From DASUBV01 sp035763085 (lineage in GTDB: Bacteria > Actinomycetota > Actinomycetes > Streptosporangiales > Streptosporangiaceae): DNA of 32,754 nt. The notes below the pieces were generated by a model. That model was given only the letters and a program-made list of their open reading frames with translations, did no database searches and was not told where the DNA came from. Both the position numbers and the translations under genes were made by a program. Shown here in pieces: positions 13,328-21,965 of the stretch. The DNA lies in NCBI GenBank assembly GCA_035763085.1, contig DASUBV010000289.1, forward strand, positions 1-32,754. The letters are read 5' to 3'. Position 1 is the stretch's first letter. Each line of letters starts with the position of its first letter.

Positions 13328-15022
13328 ATGGACGCCGCTGCGCAGGTGTCGTTCCAGCCGGTGTCGTTCCAGACCGAGCCGGGCCGCTACCGGCACTGGC
13401 GGCTGGCCGTCGACGGGCCGGTCGCCACGCTGACCCTGGCCGTGGCCGAGGACGGCGGGCTCACCGAGGGCTACGAGCTGAAGATGAACAGCTACGACCT
13501 GGGCGTGGACATCGAGCTCTATGACGCCGTGCAGCGGCTCCGGTTCGAGTACCCGCAGGTTCGCGCGGTGATCATGACCAGCGGCCTGGACCGGATGTTC
13601 TGCGCCGGCGCCAACATCAAGATGCTCGCCCTGGCCTCGCACGCCTGGAAGGTCAACTTCTGCAAGTTCACCAACGAGACCCGCTCGGGCATCGAGGACG
13701 CCACGGCCTGCTCGGGCCAGACCTACATCGCGGCGCTGAACGGCACGGCGGCCGGCGGCGGCTACGAGCTGGCGCTGGCCTGCGACCAGATCGTGCTGAT
13801 CGACGACGGCTCGTCGGCGGTGGCGCTGCCGGAGGTGCCGCTGCTGGGCGTGCTGCCGGGCACCGGCGGGCTGACCCGGCTGGTGGACAAGCGCGGCGTC
13901 CGGCGAGACCTGGCGGACGTGTTCGCGACCACCGCCGAGGGCGTCCGCGGGGACCGGGCGGTGGCCTGGGGCCTGGTCGACGAGACGGTGAAGGCCAGCG
14001 AGTTCGCCGAGGTGATCGCGCGCCGCGCCCGGCAGGCCGCCGAGTCGGCACCGCGCCCGGATGCCGCCGGGATCCAGCTGACTCCGCTGCGGCGCGAGAC
14101 CAGCGGCGCGGTCACTCGTTATGACTACGTCCGGATCGAGCGGGACCCCGGCGCCGGGACCGCCACCATCGTCATCGCGGGACCGGCCGGCACGGGACCC
14201 GGCAGCCCGCCCGCCAGCCTGGCCGCCCTGCACGCGGCGGGGGCGGCGGCGTGGCCGCTGGCCGCGGTCCGCGAGCTGGACGACGCGATCCTGACGCTGC
14301 GGGCCAACGAGAGCGAGCTGGGCACCTGGCTGCTGAAAACCGAGGGCGAGGCCGGCGCGGTCGCGGCGGTCAGCGAGTTCCTGGCGGCGCACCGGGATGA
14401 CTGGCTGGCCGGCGAGATCATCCAGTACTGGAAGCGGACCGTGCGGCGGCTGGAGGCCACCTCGCGCAGCCTGTTCGCGCTGATCGAGCCGGGCAGCTGC
14501 TTCGCCGGGCCGCTGGCCGAGGTCGCGCTGGCCGCCGACCGCCAGTACATGCTGGACGGGATCTTCGCCGATGACCCGGACCCGGCGCCGCCCGCGGTGC
14601 TGCGGCTCGATGAGTTCAGCCTGGGCCTGCTGCCGGCGGCCAGCGGGCTGACCCGGCTGGCAGTGCGGTTCTGCGGCAGCGATGCGGCGCTGAAGGCGGC
14701 GGAGGCGGCGGCCGGCCAGGACCTGGACGCGGCCGCGGCCGCGCGGCTCAGCCTGGTCACCCAGACCCCCGACGACCTGGACTGGGCCGACGAGATCCGG
14801 CTGGTCACCGAGGAGCGGGCCAGCTTCTCCCCCGACGCGCTGACCGGGATGGAGGCCAACCTGCGGTTCGCCGGGCCGGAGACCTGCGACACCAAGATCC
14901 TCGGGCGGCTGTCCGCGTGGCAGAACTGGATTTTCCAGCGACCCAACGCGGCCGGGCCGCAGGGCGCGCTGCGCCGGTACGGGACCGGGCAGCGGGCCGA
15001 CTATGACAGGAGGCGAGTCTGA
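13328..15022 (+). CDS. boxC: Benzoyl-CoA-dihydrodiol lyase (2,3-epoxybenzoyl-CoA dihydrolase)
   Basis: A 564-aa crotonase-fold enzyme of the aerobic benzoyl-CoA (box) pathway. BoxC opens 2,3-epoxybenzoyl-CoA with water, giving a dehydroadipyl-CoA semialdehyde and formate. The N-terminal half has the crotonase oxyanion-hole motifs (SGLDRMFCAGANIKML, then GTAAGGGYELALACDQIVL) and the acidic active-site segment ALPEVPLLGVLPGTGGLTRL. The C-terminal half is a second, degenerate crotonase domain, as in known BoxC, and total length fits. The ATG at 13328 has GGGAGG 9 nt upstream. An in-frame ATG at 13289 falls inside the -10 element and is rejected. The stop overlaps the boxB start (TGATG). It is the first gene of the operon. 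Confidence 0.93.
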   Translation: MDAAAQVSFQPVSFQTEPGRYRHWRLAVDGPVATLTLAVAEDGGLTEGYELKMNSYDLGVDIELYDAVQRLRFEYPQVRAVIMTSGLDRMFCAGANIKMLALASHAWKVNFCKFTNETRSGIEDATACSGQTYIAALNGTAAGGGYELALACDQIVLIDDGSSAVALPEVPLLGVLPGTGGLTRLVDKRGVRRDLADVFATTAEGVRGDRAVAWGLVDETVKASEFAEVIARRARQAAESAPRPDAAGIQLTPLRRETSGAVTRYDYVRIERDPGAGTATIVIAGPAGTGPGSPPASLAALHAAGAAAWPLAAVRELDDAILTLRANESELGTWLLKTEGEAGAVAAVSEFLAAHRDDWLAGEIIQYWKRTVRRLEATSRSLFALIEPGSCFAGPLAEVALAADRQYMLDGIFADDPDPAPPAVLRLDEFSLGLLPAASGLTRLAVRFCGSDAALKAAEAAAGQDLDAAAAARLSLVTQTPDDLDWADEIRLVTEERASFSPDALTGMEANLRFAGPETCDTKILGRLSAWQNWIFQRPNAAGPQGALRRYGTGQRADYDRRRV

Positions 15023-16518
15023 TGCCGACGCCCGGGAGTGCTGGCAGTACTAGCCACAGCAGTGAAGAGCCGATCGTCGGCACGGCACCCGCGCCCGACG
15101 GCCCGGTCTCGATCATCGACTACTCCGAGCGGATCCCCAACAACGTCGGCCTGGCCACCGACCGGCGGCTGCAGCGCGCCCTGGAGTCGTGGCAGCCCCG
15201 GTTCCTGGACTGGTGGTCGGCCCTCGGCCCGTCACTGCCGACCCGCGACGTGTACCTGCGCACGGCCACCGCGATCGGCCGGGACGGCTGGGCCAACTGG
15301 GCCCGGGTGCCGATGGAGCAGTACCGGTGGGGCATCTTCTTGTCCGAGCAGACGCCGGACCGGGCAATCCCGTTCGGCCAGCACCGGGGCGAGCCGGCCT
15401 GGCAGGAGGTGCCCGGTGAGTACCGCGCGGACCTGCGGCGGCTGCTGGTCATCCAGGGCGACACCGAGCCGGCCTCGGTGGAGCAGCAGCGGCACCTGGG
15501 CAACACCGCGCCGAGCCTGTATGACCTGCGCAACCTGTTCCAGGTGAACGTCGAGGAAGGCCGGCACCTGTGGGCGATGGTCTACCTGCTGCACGCCTAC
15601 TTCGGCCGGGACGGCCGGGAGGAGGCCGAGCAGCTGCTGCGGCGGCACTCCGGCGACGCCGACAGCCCGCGGATCCTGGGCGCCTTCAACGAGGAGACCA
15701 CCGACTGGCTGTCGTTCTTCATGTTCACCTACTTCACCGACCGGGACGGCAAGTACCAGCTCGGCACGCTGAAGGAGAGCGGGTTCGACCCGCTCGCACG
15801 CACCTGCGAGTTCATGCTGCGCGAGGAGGCGCACCACATGTTCGTGGGCACCACCGGCGTGCAGCGGACGGTGCGGCGCACGGCGGAGCTGATGGCGCAG
15901 CACGGCACCGAGGATGTGTGGCCGTACGGGGCGATCCCGCTGCCGGTGATCCAGAGGTACCTGAACTTCCAGTTCGCGGTGTCGCTGGACCTGTTCGGCT
16001 CGGAGACCTCCTCCAACGTGGCGGGCTACTTCACCGCCGGCCTGAAGGGCCGCTGGATGGAAACCCGGCGCGACGACGACCACCAGCTCACCGGGGCCAC
16101 CACGGAGGTCCCGGTGCTGGACGGCGGCGTGATCGGCACCCGGACGGTGCCGATGCTGACCGCGCTCAACCTGGACCTGCGCAACGAGTACGTGCTGGAC
16201 TGCGGCCGCGGGCTGCGCAAGTGGAACGCCGAGCTGGAGCGGGCGGGCCTGGAGCAGCGGCTGACGCTGCCGCACGAGGGCTTCTGCCGCCGGGTGGGCG
16301 TGTTCGCCGGGCACCACGTCAGCCCGGCCGGCGAGCTGCTGGACGCCGCGGAATGGGAGCGCCGGTCCGCCGGCTGGCTGCCCACCGGCCAGGACCGGGC
16401 GCAGGTCGCGGAGCTCATGCAGCCGCACTACGAGACAGGCGACTTCGCGTCCTGGATCGCCCCGCCCGGCGTCGGCATCAATGACCTTCCGGTGGAGTAT
16501 GACTACGTGCGATTCTGA
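15022..16518 (+). CDS. boxB: Benzoyl-CoA 2,3-epoxidase, diiron oxygenase component
   Basis: A 498-aa diiron oxygenase that inserts one oxygen atom into benzoyl-CoA to form the 2,3-epoxide. Diiron ligands expected from the family are all visible: E149, E179 and H182 (EEGRHLW), D240 (FTD), E269 and H272 (EEAHHMF). The spacings equal those I recall for Azoarcus BoxB with a constant shift of 29, caused by a longer N-terminus. AGGAGG (15008-15013) precedes the ATG, which overlaps the boxC stop. BoxB needs electrons from the iron-sulfur flavoprotein BoxA, whose gene is not in this window, so another reductase must serve it. Confidence 0.94.
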   Translation: MPTPGSAGSTSHSSEEPIVGTAPAPDGPVSIIDYSERIPNNVGLATDRRLQRALESWQPRFLDWWSALGPSLPTRDVYLRTATAIGRDGWANWARVPMEQYRWGIFLSEQTPDRAIPFGQHRGEPAWQEVPGEYRADLRRLLVIQGDTEPASVEQQRHLGNTAPSLYDLRNLFQVNVEEGRHLWAMVYLLHAYFGRDGREEAEQLLRRHSGDADSPRILGAFNEETTDWLSFFMFTYFTDRDGKYQLGTLKESGFDPLARTCEFMLREEAHHMFVGTTGVQRTVRRTAELMAQHGTEDVWPYGAIPLPVIQRYLNFQFAVSLDLFGSETSSNVAGYFTAGLKGRWMETRRDDDHQLTGATTEVPVLDGGVIGTRTVPMLTALNLDLRNEYVLDCGRGLRKWNAELERAGLEQRLTLPHEGFCRRVGVFAGHHVSPAGELLDAAEWERRSAGWLPTGQDRAQVAELMQPHYETGDFASWIAPPGVGINDLPVEYDYVRF

Positions 16519-16548
16519 GGCACCACCGAGTCAGAGCTGGGAGAACTG

Positions 16549-18189
16549 GTGAGCGAGCCCGAGTTCTTCAACGCCGCGCAGTGGCTGCTGGGCCGGCACG
16601 CGAGCGCGACGCCGGACCGGGCCGCGGTCACCGCGGTGGACGCCAGCGGCGCGCGGCTGGACCTGAGCTACGGCCAGCTGGAGGAGCTGGCCTGGCAGGC
16701 GGCCGGGGCGCTGGTCGCGGCCGGGGTCCGGCCCGAGGAGCGGCTGCTGCTGTGCATGGCCGACTCCCCCGAGCTAGTCGCGCTGTTCCTGGGCGGGCTG
16801 TACATCGGCGCCGTCCCGGTGCCGGTCAGCACCATGGTGACCGCGGCCGACCTCGCCACGCTGGCCGCCGACAGCCGGCCCGCGCTGCTCGCGGTCAGCG
16901 CCGAGTTCATCGCCGCCGCGCAGGACGCGGCCGGGCGGCCGGCGGTCCGCGAGGTGGTGGTGGCCGGGACGACCGAGGACCTGGAGCCGCTGCTGGCGCC
17001 GCAGCGCGGCCGGGCCGGGCCGCGGATCCGGACGCTGCGCGCGTTCCTGGCCGCCGCCGGGCCGGCCGACCAGGCGGCGGCCCGCGCCGCGCCGCCGACG
17101 CGGCCTGACAGCCCGGCGTTCTGGCTGTACACCTCGGGCACCACCGGCACCCCCAAGGCGGCCATGCACCGGCACGACGCGCTGCGCGTGACGGCGCAGA
17201 CCTACGCCGCGCAGGTGCTGGGCATCGGGCCCGATGACGTCTGCTACTCGGCGGCCAAGTTCTTCTTCGCCTACGGCCTGGGCAACACCCTGACGTTCCC
17301 GTTCTCGGTCGGGGCGCGGGCCGTCCTGGACCAGGTGCGGGCCACGCCCGCGCGACTGGCCAGCGTGCTGACCACGCTGCGCCCGACGCTGTTCTTCGCC
17401 GCGCCGACGGCCTACGCCGCGATGCTGGCCGCCGACCTGCCGGCCGACACCTTCGCCAGCGTGCGGCTGGGGGTCAGCGCGGGCGAGTCGTTCCCCGCCG
17501 ACCTGTACCAGCGGTTCACCGACCGGTTCGGCATCGAGATCCTGGACGGCATCGGGTCCACCGAGGCGCTGCACATCTTCTTGTCCAACCGGCCGGGCCG
17601 GGTCCGGCCGGGCACTACCGGCGAGGTCGTGCCCGGCTACGAGCTGCGCATCGAGGGGCCGGACGGCGCGCTGGTGCCCGACGGCGAGCCGGGCAGCCTG
17701 TACGTCAGGGGCGACTCGGTGGCCACCGGGTACTGGTGCCGCAGCGCGGTGACCCGCCGGGTGTTCCGCGGCGAGTGGCTGCGCACCGGCGACATCTACG
17801 CCCGCGACGCCGAGGGCTACTACACCTGCCTGGGCCGCAGCGACGACGTGATGAAGGTCGCGGGCATGTGGGTGTCCCCGACCGAGGTGGAGACCCGGCT
17901 GCGCGCCCACCCGGCCGTCGAGCAGGCCGTGGTGGTCGCGGTGCCGGACCGCGACGGGCTGGACAAGTCGGTGGCCTGCGTGGTGACCAGGGCCGGGACG
18001 CAGCCGACCGCGGCGGAGCTGATCGAGTTCTGCCGGGCCGGGCTGGCGGCGTTCAAGCGGCCGCGCCAGGTGCTGTTCCTGGACCAGTTCCCGCTGACCG
18101 CGACCGGCAAGGTGCAGCGGTTCCGGCTGCGCGAGCACGCGATCGAGGTGCTGGGCACCCCGCAGCCCGCGCCGGCCGGGCAGGGCTGA
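16549..18189 (+). CDS. Benzoate-CoA ligase
   Basis: A 546-aa acyl-adenylate-forming ligase (ANL superfamily) that should convert benzoate, ATP and CoA to benzoyl-CoA, feeding BoxB. Motifs: phosphate loop YTSGTTGTPKAAMH, the substrate-pocket stretch SAAKFFFAYGLGN that is characteristic of benzoate-CoA ligases, the adenine motif DGIGSTEALHIF, the hinge/ATP motif RTGDIYARDAEGYYTCLGR and the catalytic lysine K521 in LTATGKVQRF. It starts with GTG at 16549, 5 nt after a GGGAG-type site. It is 30 nt downstream of boxB and 4 nt upstream of the amidohydrolase gene. Substituted benzoates cannot be excluded. Confidence 0.92.
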   Translation: MSEPEFFNAAQWLLGRHASATPDRAAVTAVDASGARLDLSYGQLEELAWQAAGALVAAGVRPEERLLLCMADSPELVALFLGGLYIGAVPVPVSTMVTAADLATLAADSRPALLAVSAEFIAAAQDAAGRPAVREVVVAGTTEDLEPLLAPQRGRAGPRIRTLRAFLAAAGPADQAAARAAPPTRPDSPAFWLYTSGTTGTPKAAMHRHDALRVTAQTYAAQVLGIGPDDVCYSAAKFFFAYGLGNTLTFPFSVGARAVLDQVRATPARLASVLTTLRPTLFFAAPTAYAAMLAADLPADTFASVRLGVSAGESFPADLYQRFTDRFGIEILDGIGSTEALHIFLSNRPGRVRPGTTGEVVPGYELRIEGPDGALVPDGEPGSLYVRGDSVATGYWCRSAVTRRVFRGEWLRTGDIYARDAEGYYTCLGRSDDVMKVAGMWVSPTEVETRLRAHPAVEQAVVVAVPDRDGLDKSVACVVTRAGTQPTAAELIEFCRAGLAAFKRPRQVLFLDQFPLTATGKVQRFRLREHAIEVLGTPQPAPAGQG

Positions 18190-18193
18190 GCCG

Positions 18194-19060
18194 GTGCTCG
18201 ACGACAAGCTGCTGGTCGACGCGCACGTCCACGTCGCGCGGCTGACCTCGGTGTCGCCCGACTGGCGGGCCTGGGTCACCGAGTTCGGCGGCGACGCCGG
18301 CATCGGCGAGCTGTACGACGCCGACGGCACCCCGCGGCCGGCCGCCATCGACGAGCACTTCGCCGCCCAGGGCGCCGACCACGTGCTGCTGTTCTCCGAG
18401 TACAGCCCCAAGGCCACCGGCATCCAGCCGATCGAGGACGTGCTGCCGATCGTGGCGGCCAACCCGGCGCGGTTCCGGCCGGTGGCCAACATCAACCCGC
18501 ACCTGCACTACCCGGTGACCACCGAGCTGGCCCGCCAGGCGGACCTGGGCGCCGTGGCCCTCAAGATCCACCCGGTGCACGGCGGCTTCGAGGCCAGTGA
18601 CCGGATGCTCTACCCGGCCTACGCGTGGGCGGCCGGGCGCGGCCTGCCGGTGATCGTGCACTGCGGCACCTCGACCTTCGCTGGGTCGGCCAATGCCTAC
18701 GCCGACCCGATCCTGCTCGAGCCGGTCTTCCGGGACTTCCCCGAGCTCACCGTGGTGCTCGCGCACGGCGGCCGGGGCTGGTGGTACCAGCAGGCCGCGT
18801 TCGTGGCGCTGATGCGGCCGCAGGTGTGGCTGGAGGTGTCCGGGCTGCCGCCGCGGCGGCTGCCGGACTACTACGGCGCCGCGCTGCGCCGGCTGGCCGG
18901 AAAAATGATCTTCGGGACCGACTGGCCGGGCGTCCCCGGCGTGCAGCGCAACGCCCGCGCGCTGGAGAAGGTGCTGCTGGAGGCCGGCTGCACCGACGCC
19001 GAGGTAGCCGGCGCACTAGGCGGCAACGCGGCAGCGGTATTCGGGCTGCGCGGGCAGTGA
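18194..19060 (+). CDS. Amidohydrolase-family metal hydrolase or decarboxylase
   Basis: A 288-aa TIM-barrel protein of the amidohydrolase-2 group. Metal-ligand candidates: H11 and H13 (DAHVH), H156 (IVHCG), H191 (LAHGG) and D243 (FGTDWPG). K124 lies in ALKIHP but is probably not carboxylated. The group includes decarboxylases such as the gamma-resorcylate type as well as lactone hydrolases. The GTG start at 18194 is only 4 nt after the ligase stop and has no separate ribosome binding site, so it is translationally coupled and belongs to the box operon. Its job is not part of the textbook pathway. It might produce benzoate from a precursor or process a ring-opened product; both are guesses. Confidence 0.85.
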   Translation: MLDDKLLVDAHVHVARLTSVSPDWRAWVTEFGGDAGIGELYDADGTPRPAAIDEHFAAQGADHVLLFSEYSPKATGIQPIEDVLPIVAANPARFRPVANINPHLHYPVTTELARQADLGAVALKIHPVHGGFEASDRMLYPAYAWAAGRGLPVIVHCGTSTFAGSANAYADPILLEPVFRDFPELTVVLAHGGRGWWYQQAAFVALMRPQVWLEVSGLPPRRLPDYYGAALRRLAGKMIFGTDWPGVPGVQRNARALEKVLLEAGCTDAEVAGALGGNAAAVFGLRGQ

Positions 19061-19177
19061 TCCCGCAGGTCCGGCAGTCCCGCGCGGCCGCCTCTTGCTG
19101 TTATCAACTGGCCGGCACGGGCCGTCACCGCCTGCCCCGGCAATCGTGATCAGTGCAGCGACCAGGCACGACGTCCA

Positions 19178-19206
19178 TTGACCGGGTCGGGCGATTGATT
19201 TAGTTT
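19178..19206 (+). promoter_or_regulatory. Strong promoter candidate for the PLP enzyme-cupin-cyclase-permease operon
   Basis: TTGACC (19178-19183), exactly 17 nt, then TAGTTT (19201-19206) is the best sigma70-like promoter in the window. It predicts a leader of about 90 nt before the GTG at 19301. The leader contains CCCGCCCGG/CCGGGCGGG (19270-19287), a perfect palindrome whose right arm runs into the GGGAGG ribosome binding site at 19285-19290. The remaining upstream DNA (19061-19177) shows no gene. Confidence 0.6.
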
Positions 19207-19300
19207 CGCCCTGAAGGGGCAATCTCGGGACAGACCGGGACGCCTGAACAAGGTCCCGGCCGCGCGCGCCCCGCCCGGCCGGGCGGGAGGGACTGAGCCG

Positions 19301-20470
19301 GTGCCGTTTGATGTCGAGGCCGTGCGCAAGCGCTTCTCCGCGCTGTCCGATGACTTCGTCTTCCTGGACGCTCCCGGCGGCAGTCAGCTGCCCGATGAGG
19401 TCGGTGAGGCGGTCGCCCGGGTGTACCGGGAAGCCGCCGGCAACTATGGCGCCCCGTACGCCACCAGCCGCCGGATCAGCGACATCGTGACCGAGTGCCG
19501 GGCGGCCACCGCCCGGTTCCTGGGCTGCGACCCGGACGAGGTGATCTTCGGCGGCAGCATGACGTCGCTGAACTTCACCCTGACCCGGACCCTGGGCCGC
19601 ACGCTGTCGGCCGGCGACGAGATCGTCGTCACCCGCCTCGACCACGACGCGAACATCGCGCCCTGGCTGGAGCTTGCCCGCGACCACGACCTGGTCGTCA
19701 GGCAGGCCGACGTGCACCCCGACACCACCCTGGACATGGCCGACCTCGAGCGCCAGCTCGGGCCGCGCACCCGGGTGGTGGCCTTCTCCTGGGCCTCCAA
19801 CGCGGCCGGCACCATCGTGGACGCCCGCGCGGTATGCGAGCTGGCTCACCAGGCCGGCGCGCTGGCCTGGATCGACGCCGTGCAGTATGCCCCGCACGAG
19901 CCGATGGACCTGCGCGGCGTCGGCGCCGACGTCCTGCTGTGCTCTCCCTACAAGTTCTGCGGGCCGCACGTCGGCGTCGCCTGCGGCCGCGGCGAGCTGC
20001 TGGAGACCTGGCGGCCCTACAAGGTCCGGCCGTCGCCCGAGTCGCCGGTCGGCCGCCGGTTCGAGACCGGCACCCTGCCGTACGAGCTGCTGGCCGGCCT
20101 GACCGCCGCGCTGGCCTACCTGGACAGCATCGGCGGCGTACAGGCGACCGCCGCCTGGGAGCGCGAGCTGGGCGAGCGGCTGCTGGCCGGCCTGCCCGGC
20201 CAGGCCCGGCTGTACGGGCTGCCCGGCGTGGACGGCCGCGTCCCCACCTTCCTGCTCAACTTCCCCGGCATCTCCTCGGCCGCCTTGTCGGAGGCGCTGG
20301 GCGAGCGCGGGTTCGGGGTGTGGAGCGGCGAGAACTACTACGCGCCCGGCCTGTACGAGCGCGTGGCCTGGGGCGATGCGCTGCGCGTGGGCCTGGCCCA
20401 CTACAACACGCTGGCCGAGGTCGACCGCTTCAACCAGACGCTGGCCGACCTGGCCGGCCAGCTGGGGTAG
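19301..20470 (+). CDS. Cysteine-desulfurase-like class V PLP enzyme
   Basis: A 389-aa fold-type I PLP enzyme. The opening FVFLDAPGGSQLPDEV and the phrase HDANIAPWLELA match the cysteine desulfurase-like (TIGR01976/VC1184) group as I know it. The Schiff-base lysine is K218 in LLCSPYKFCGPHVG, and D in WIDAVQYAPHEP binds the pyridine nitrogen. Unlike NifS/IscS it lacks an obvious catalytic cysteine loop near the C-terminus, so it may be a lyase or aminotransferase rather than a sulfur donor. It starts with GTG behind GGGAGG at a long spacing of about 10 nt. It is the first gene of a four-gene operon with a bicupin, a cyclase and a permease. Substrate unknown. Confidence 0.85.
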   Translation: MPFDVEAVRKRFSALSDDFVFLDAPGGSQLPDEVGEAVARVYREAAGNYGAPYATSRRISDIVTECRAATARFLGCDPDEVIFGGSMTSLNFTLTRTLGRTLSAGDEIVVTRLDHDANIAPWLELARDHDLVVRQADVHPDTTLDMADLERQLGPRTRVVAFSWASNAAGTIVDARAVCELAHQAGALAWIDAVQYAPHEPMDLRGVGADVLLCSPYKFCGPHVGVACGRGELLETWRPYKVRPSPESPVGRRFETGTLPYELLAGLTAALAYLDSIGGVQATAAWERELGERLLAGLPGQARLYGLPGVDGRVPTFLLNFPGISSAALSEALGERGFGVWSGENYYAPGLYERVAWGDALRVGLAHYNTLAEVDRFNQTLADLAGQLG

Positions 20471-20479
20471 GCACCGCCG

Positions 20480-21313
20480 ATGACCGCCACGGTTGCCCGC
20501 GCCTCGGAGATCGACCCAGAACGTACCGGCACGGGCGCACTGGTCACCACCGTGCTGGACACCCGCGGAGTCGGCGGGCGGCTGGTCCGGCGGCTGGTCG
20601 AGGTCGGCGCCGCGGCCGCGCACGCCGGAACGGCCGGGCCTGGCGGCGAGCTGTGGTTCATGATCGCCGGCGAGGGTGAGCTGCGCTGCGAGCCGGGTGA
20701 GCGCACTGCGCAGCGGGTGCGCGAGGGACAGGGCATCTGGCTCCCGGCCGGGATCAGGTATGAGCTGCGAGCCGCGGGCCCAGAGCCGGCCCGGCTCGAC
20801 TCCGTGGTGCTGCCCGGCGCCGGCCGGGCCTCCGGTTCGCCGGAGGCCGGTTCGCCCGAGACAAGGCCAACGGAGACCAGTTCGCCGGAGACCGGTTCGA
20901 GCAGTTCGCCGGAGAGCGGCGCGGCCGCGCCGCTGGTGAGCGACCTCAGCTCGTGCGCGGTGGAGCGAACCGGGAACCGGACCTTCCGGGTGCTGTTCGG
21001 GCCCGGCCGCGGCTGCGATGCCGCGACCCAGTTCGTCGGCGAGATCCCGCCCGGCCGTGCGCCGGTGCACAGTCACACCTACGACGAGGTCGTGCTGGTC
21101 CTGGCCGGCGCCGGGATCGCGCACGTCAACGGCGCCGGGCACGGGCTGGAGCCGGGCACCTGCGTGTACCTGCCGCCCGGTCAGCAGCACTGCCTGGAGA
21201 ACGCCGGGCCGGGCACCCTGGTCGTGCTCGGCGTCTTCCAGCCCGGCGGCAGCCCCGCCGCCAAGACGGAGGCAGGACCGCGGCAGGCCGCCGGGGCGGA
21301 GGCCGCGCCGTGA
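20480..21313 (+). CDS. Two-domain cupin protein
   Basis: A 277-aa bicupin. The first cupin spans about residues 15-115, and its motif (GGELWFMIAGEGELR) lacks the usual histidines. A Ser/Pro/Glu linker built of 15-bp repeats covers residues 119-146. The second cupin has a full metal site: H197, H199, E203 (VHSHTYDEVVLVLAG) and H237 (PPGQQH). This one-active, one-degenerate arrangement occurs in many bicupin dioxygenases and aminohydrolases. It starts 9 nt after the PLP enzyme stop and its TGA overlaps the GTG of the cyclase gene. Reaction unknown; a role in the same catabolic route is inferred from the operon. Confidence 0.85.
   Translation: MTATVARASEIDPERTGTGALVTTVLDTRGVGGRLVRRLVEVGAAAAHAGTAGPGGELWFMIAGEGELRCEPGERTAQRVREGQGIWLPAGIRYELRAAGPEPARLDSVVLPGAGRASGSPEAGSPETRPTETSSPETGSSSSPESGAAAPLVSDLSSCAVERTGNRTFRVLFGPGRGCDAATQFVGEIPPGRAPVHSHTYDEVVLVLAGAGIAHVNGAGHGLEPGTCVYLPPGQQHCLENAGPGTLVVLGVFQPGGSPAAKTEAGPRQAAGAEAAP
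20834..20917. repeat. 15-bp repeats in the bicupin linker
   Basis: Units at 20834-20848, 20849-20863, 20864-20878, 20879-20893 and 20903-20917 follow ggttcgccggagacc with mismatches. They encode GSPET-like pentapeptides between the two cupin domains. A 9-nt partial unit separates the last two. Confidence 0.8.
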
Positions 21314-21948
21314 AGGTCGTCGACCTGACCCAGCCGATGACCAACGGCATGCCGGTGATGGACGGGATCGCCCCGCCCCGCTTCCGCGACCTGGCCCAGG
21401 TCGTGGCGGACGGGTACGCCATGTCGGAGTACGCCTTCCTCAACCACACCGGCACGCACGTCGACGCCCCCGCCCACCAGGTGCCCGGCGGCGCGACCCT
21501 GGACGACATCCCGCTGGACCGGCTGGTCACCGAGGCGCTGACCATCGACGTCAGCGACCACCCGCCCGGCCCCGTCGGCCTGGACGTGATCGGGCCCTGG
21601 CTGCCGCAGGTCCGGCCCGGCGACATCGTGCTGATCCGGTCGGGCAACGCCGGGAACTGGGGCACCGGCGCCTACTGGCACGGCTGGTGCTACCCGGACG
21701 CCGCGGCGAGCCGGGCGCTGGTGGTGTCCGGGGTGTCGGGCATCGGCTTTGACGGGCCCTCGGCCGACCCGGTCGAGTCCACCGACTACGAACTGCACCA
21801 GATATGGCTGTCGGCCGGCCGGATCATCCTGGAGAACCTCGCCAGCCTCGCCGAGCTCCCGGCCCGGTGCCAGATCATCGTCGCTCCGCTCAAGGTCGCG
21901 CAGGCCAACGGCGCACCTGCCCGCGTCTTCGCACTCATCGGCGACTAA
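21310..21948 (+). CDS. Cyclase-family (kynurenine formamidase-like) metal hydrolase
   Basis: A 212-aa protein of the cyclase/KynB fold. The signature H46-T-G-T-H50-V-D52-A-P-A-H56 is the metal-binding HxGTHxDxPxH motif. Further family features are the opening VVDLTQPMTNGMPV, the segment GDIVLIRSG, and a C-terminal ILENLASLAELP with PLKVAQANGAPARVFAL. Members hydrolyse N-formylkynurenine, isatin or cyclic imides; which applies here is not visible. It starts with GTG at 21310 in a GTGA overlap with the bicupin stop, so translation is coupled. The same frame runs upstream through the bicupin gene, but that is a shadow. Confidence 0.9.
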   Translation: MKVVDLTQPMTNGMPVMDGIAPPRFRDLAQVVADGYAMSEYAFLNHTGTHVDAPAHQVPGGATLDDIPLDRLVTEALTIDVSDHPPGPVGLDVIGPWLPQVRPGDIVLIRSGNAGNWGTGAYWHGWCYPDAAASRALVVSGVSGIGFDGPSADPVESTDYELHQIWLSAGRIILENLASLAELPARCQIIVAPLKVAQANGAPARVFALIGD

Positions 21949-21965
21949 TCCCCGTGGAGGGCGCC

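Noticed and set aside
12404..14392. A 662-codon minus-strand open frame
   Set aside because: It lies opposite paaX and boxC, both of which have clear family motifs; the sequence is Gly/Gln/Arg/His-rich shadow.
16774..18495. A 573-codon minus-strand open frame
   Set aside because: It is antisense to benzoate-CoA ligase and the amidohydrolase and shows no recognisable domain.
19016..21190. A 724-codon minus-strand open frame
   Set aside because: It spans a promoter and two coupled plus-strand genes with full active-site motifs; it is a shadow.
19301..21948. Kynurenine or ureide degradation operon
   Set aside because: A class V PLP enzyme, bicupin and formamidase-fold protein invite this, but the PLP enzyme matches the cysteine-desulfurase-like group and the bicupin lacks convincing ureidoglycine aminohydrolase features.
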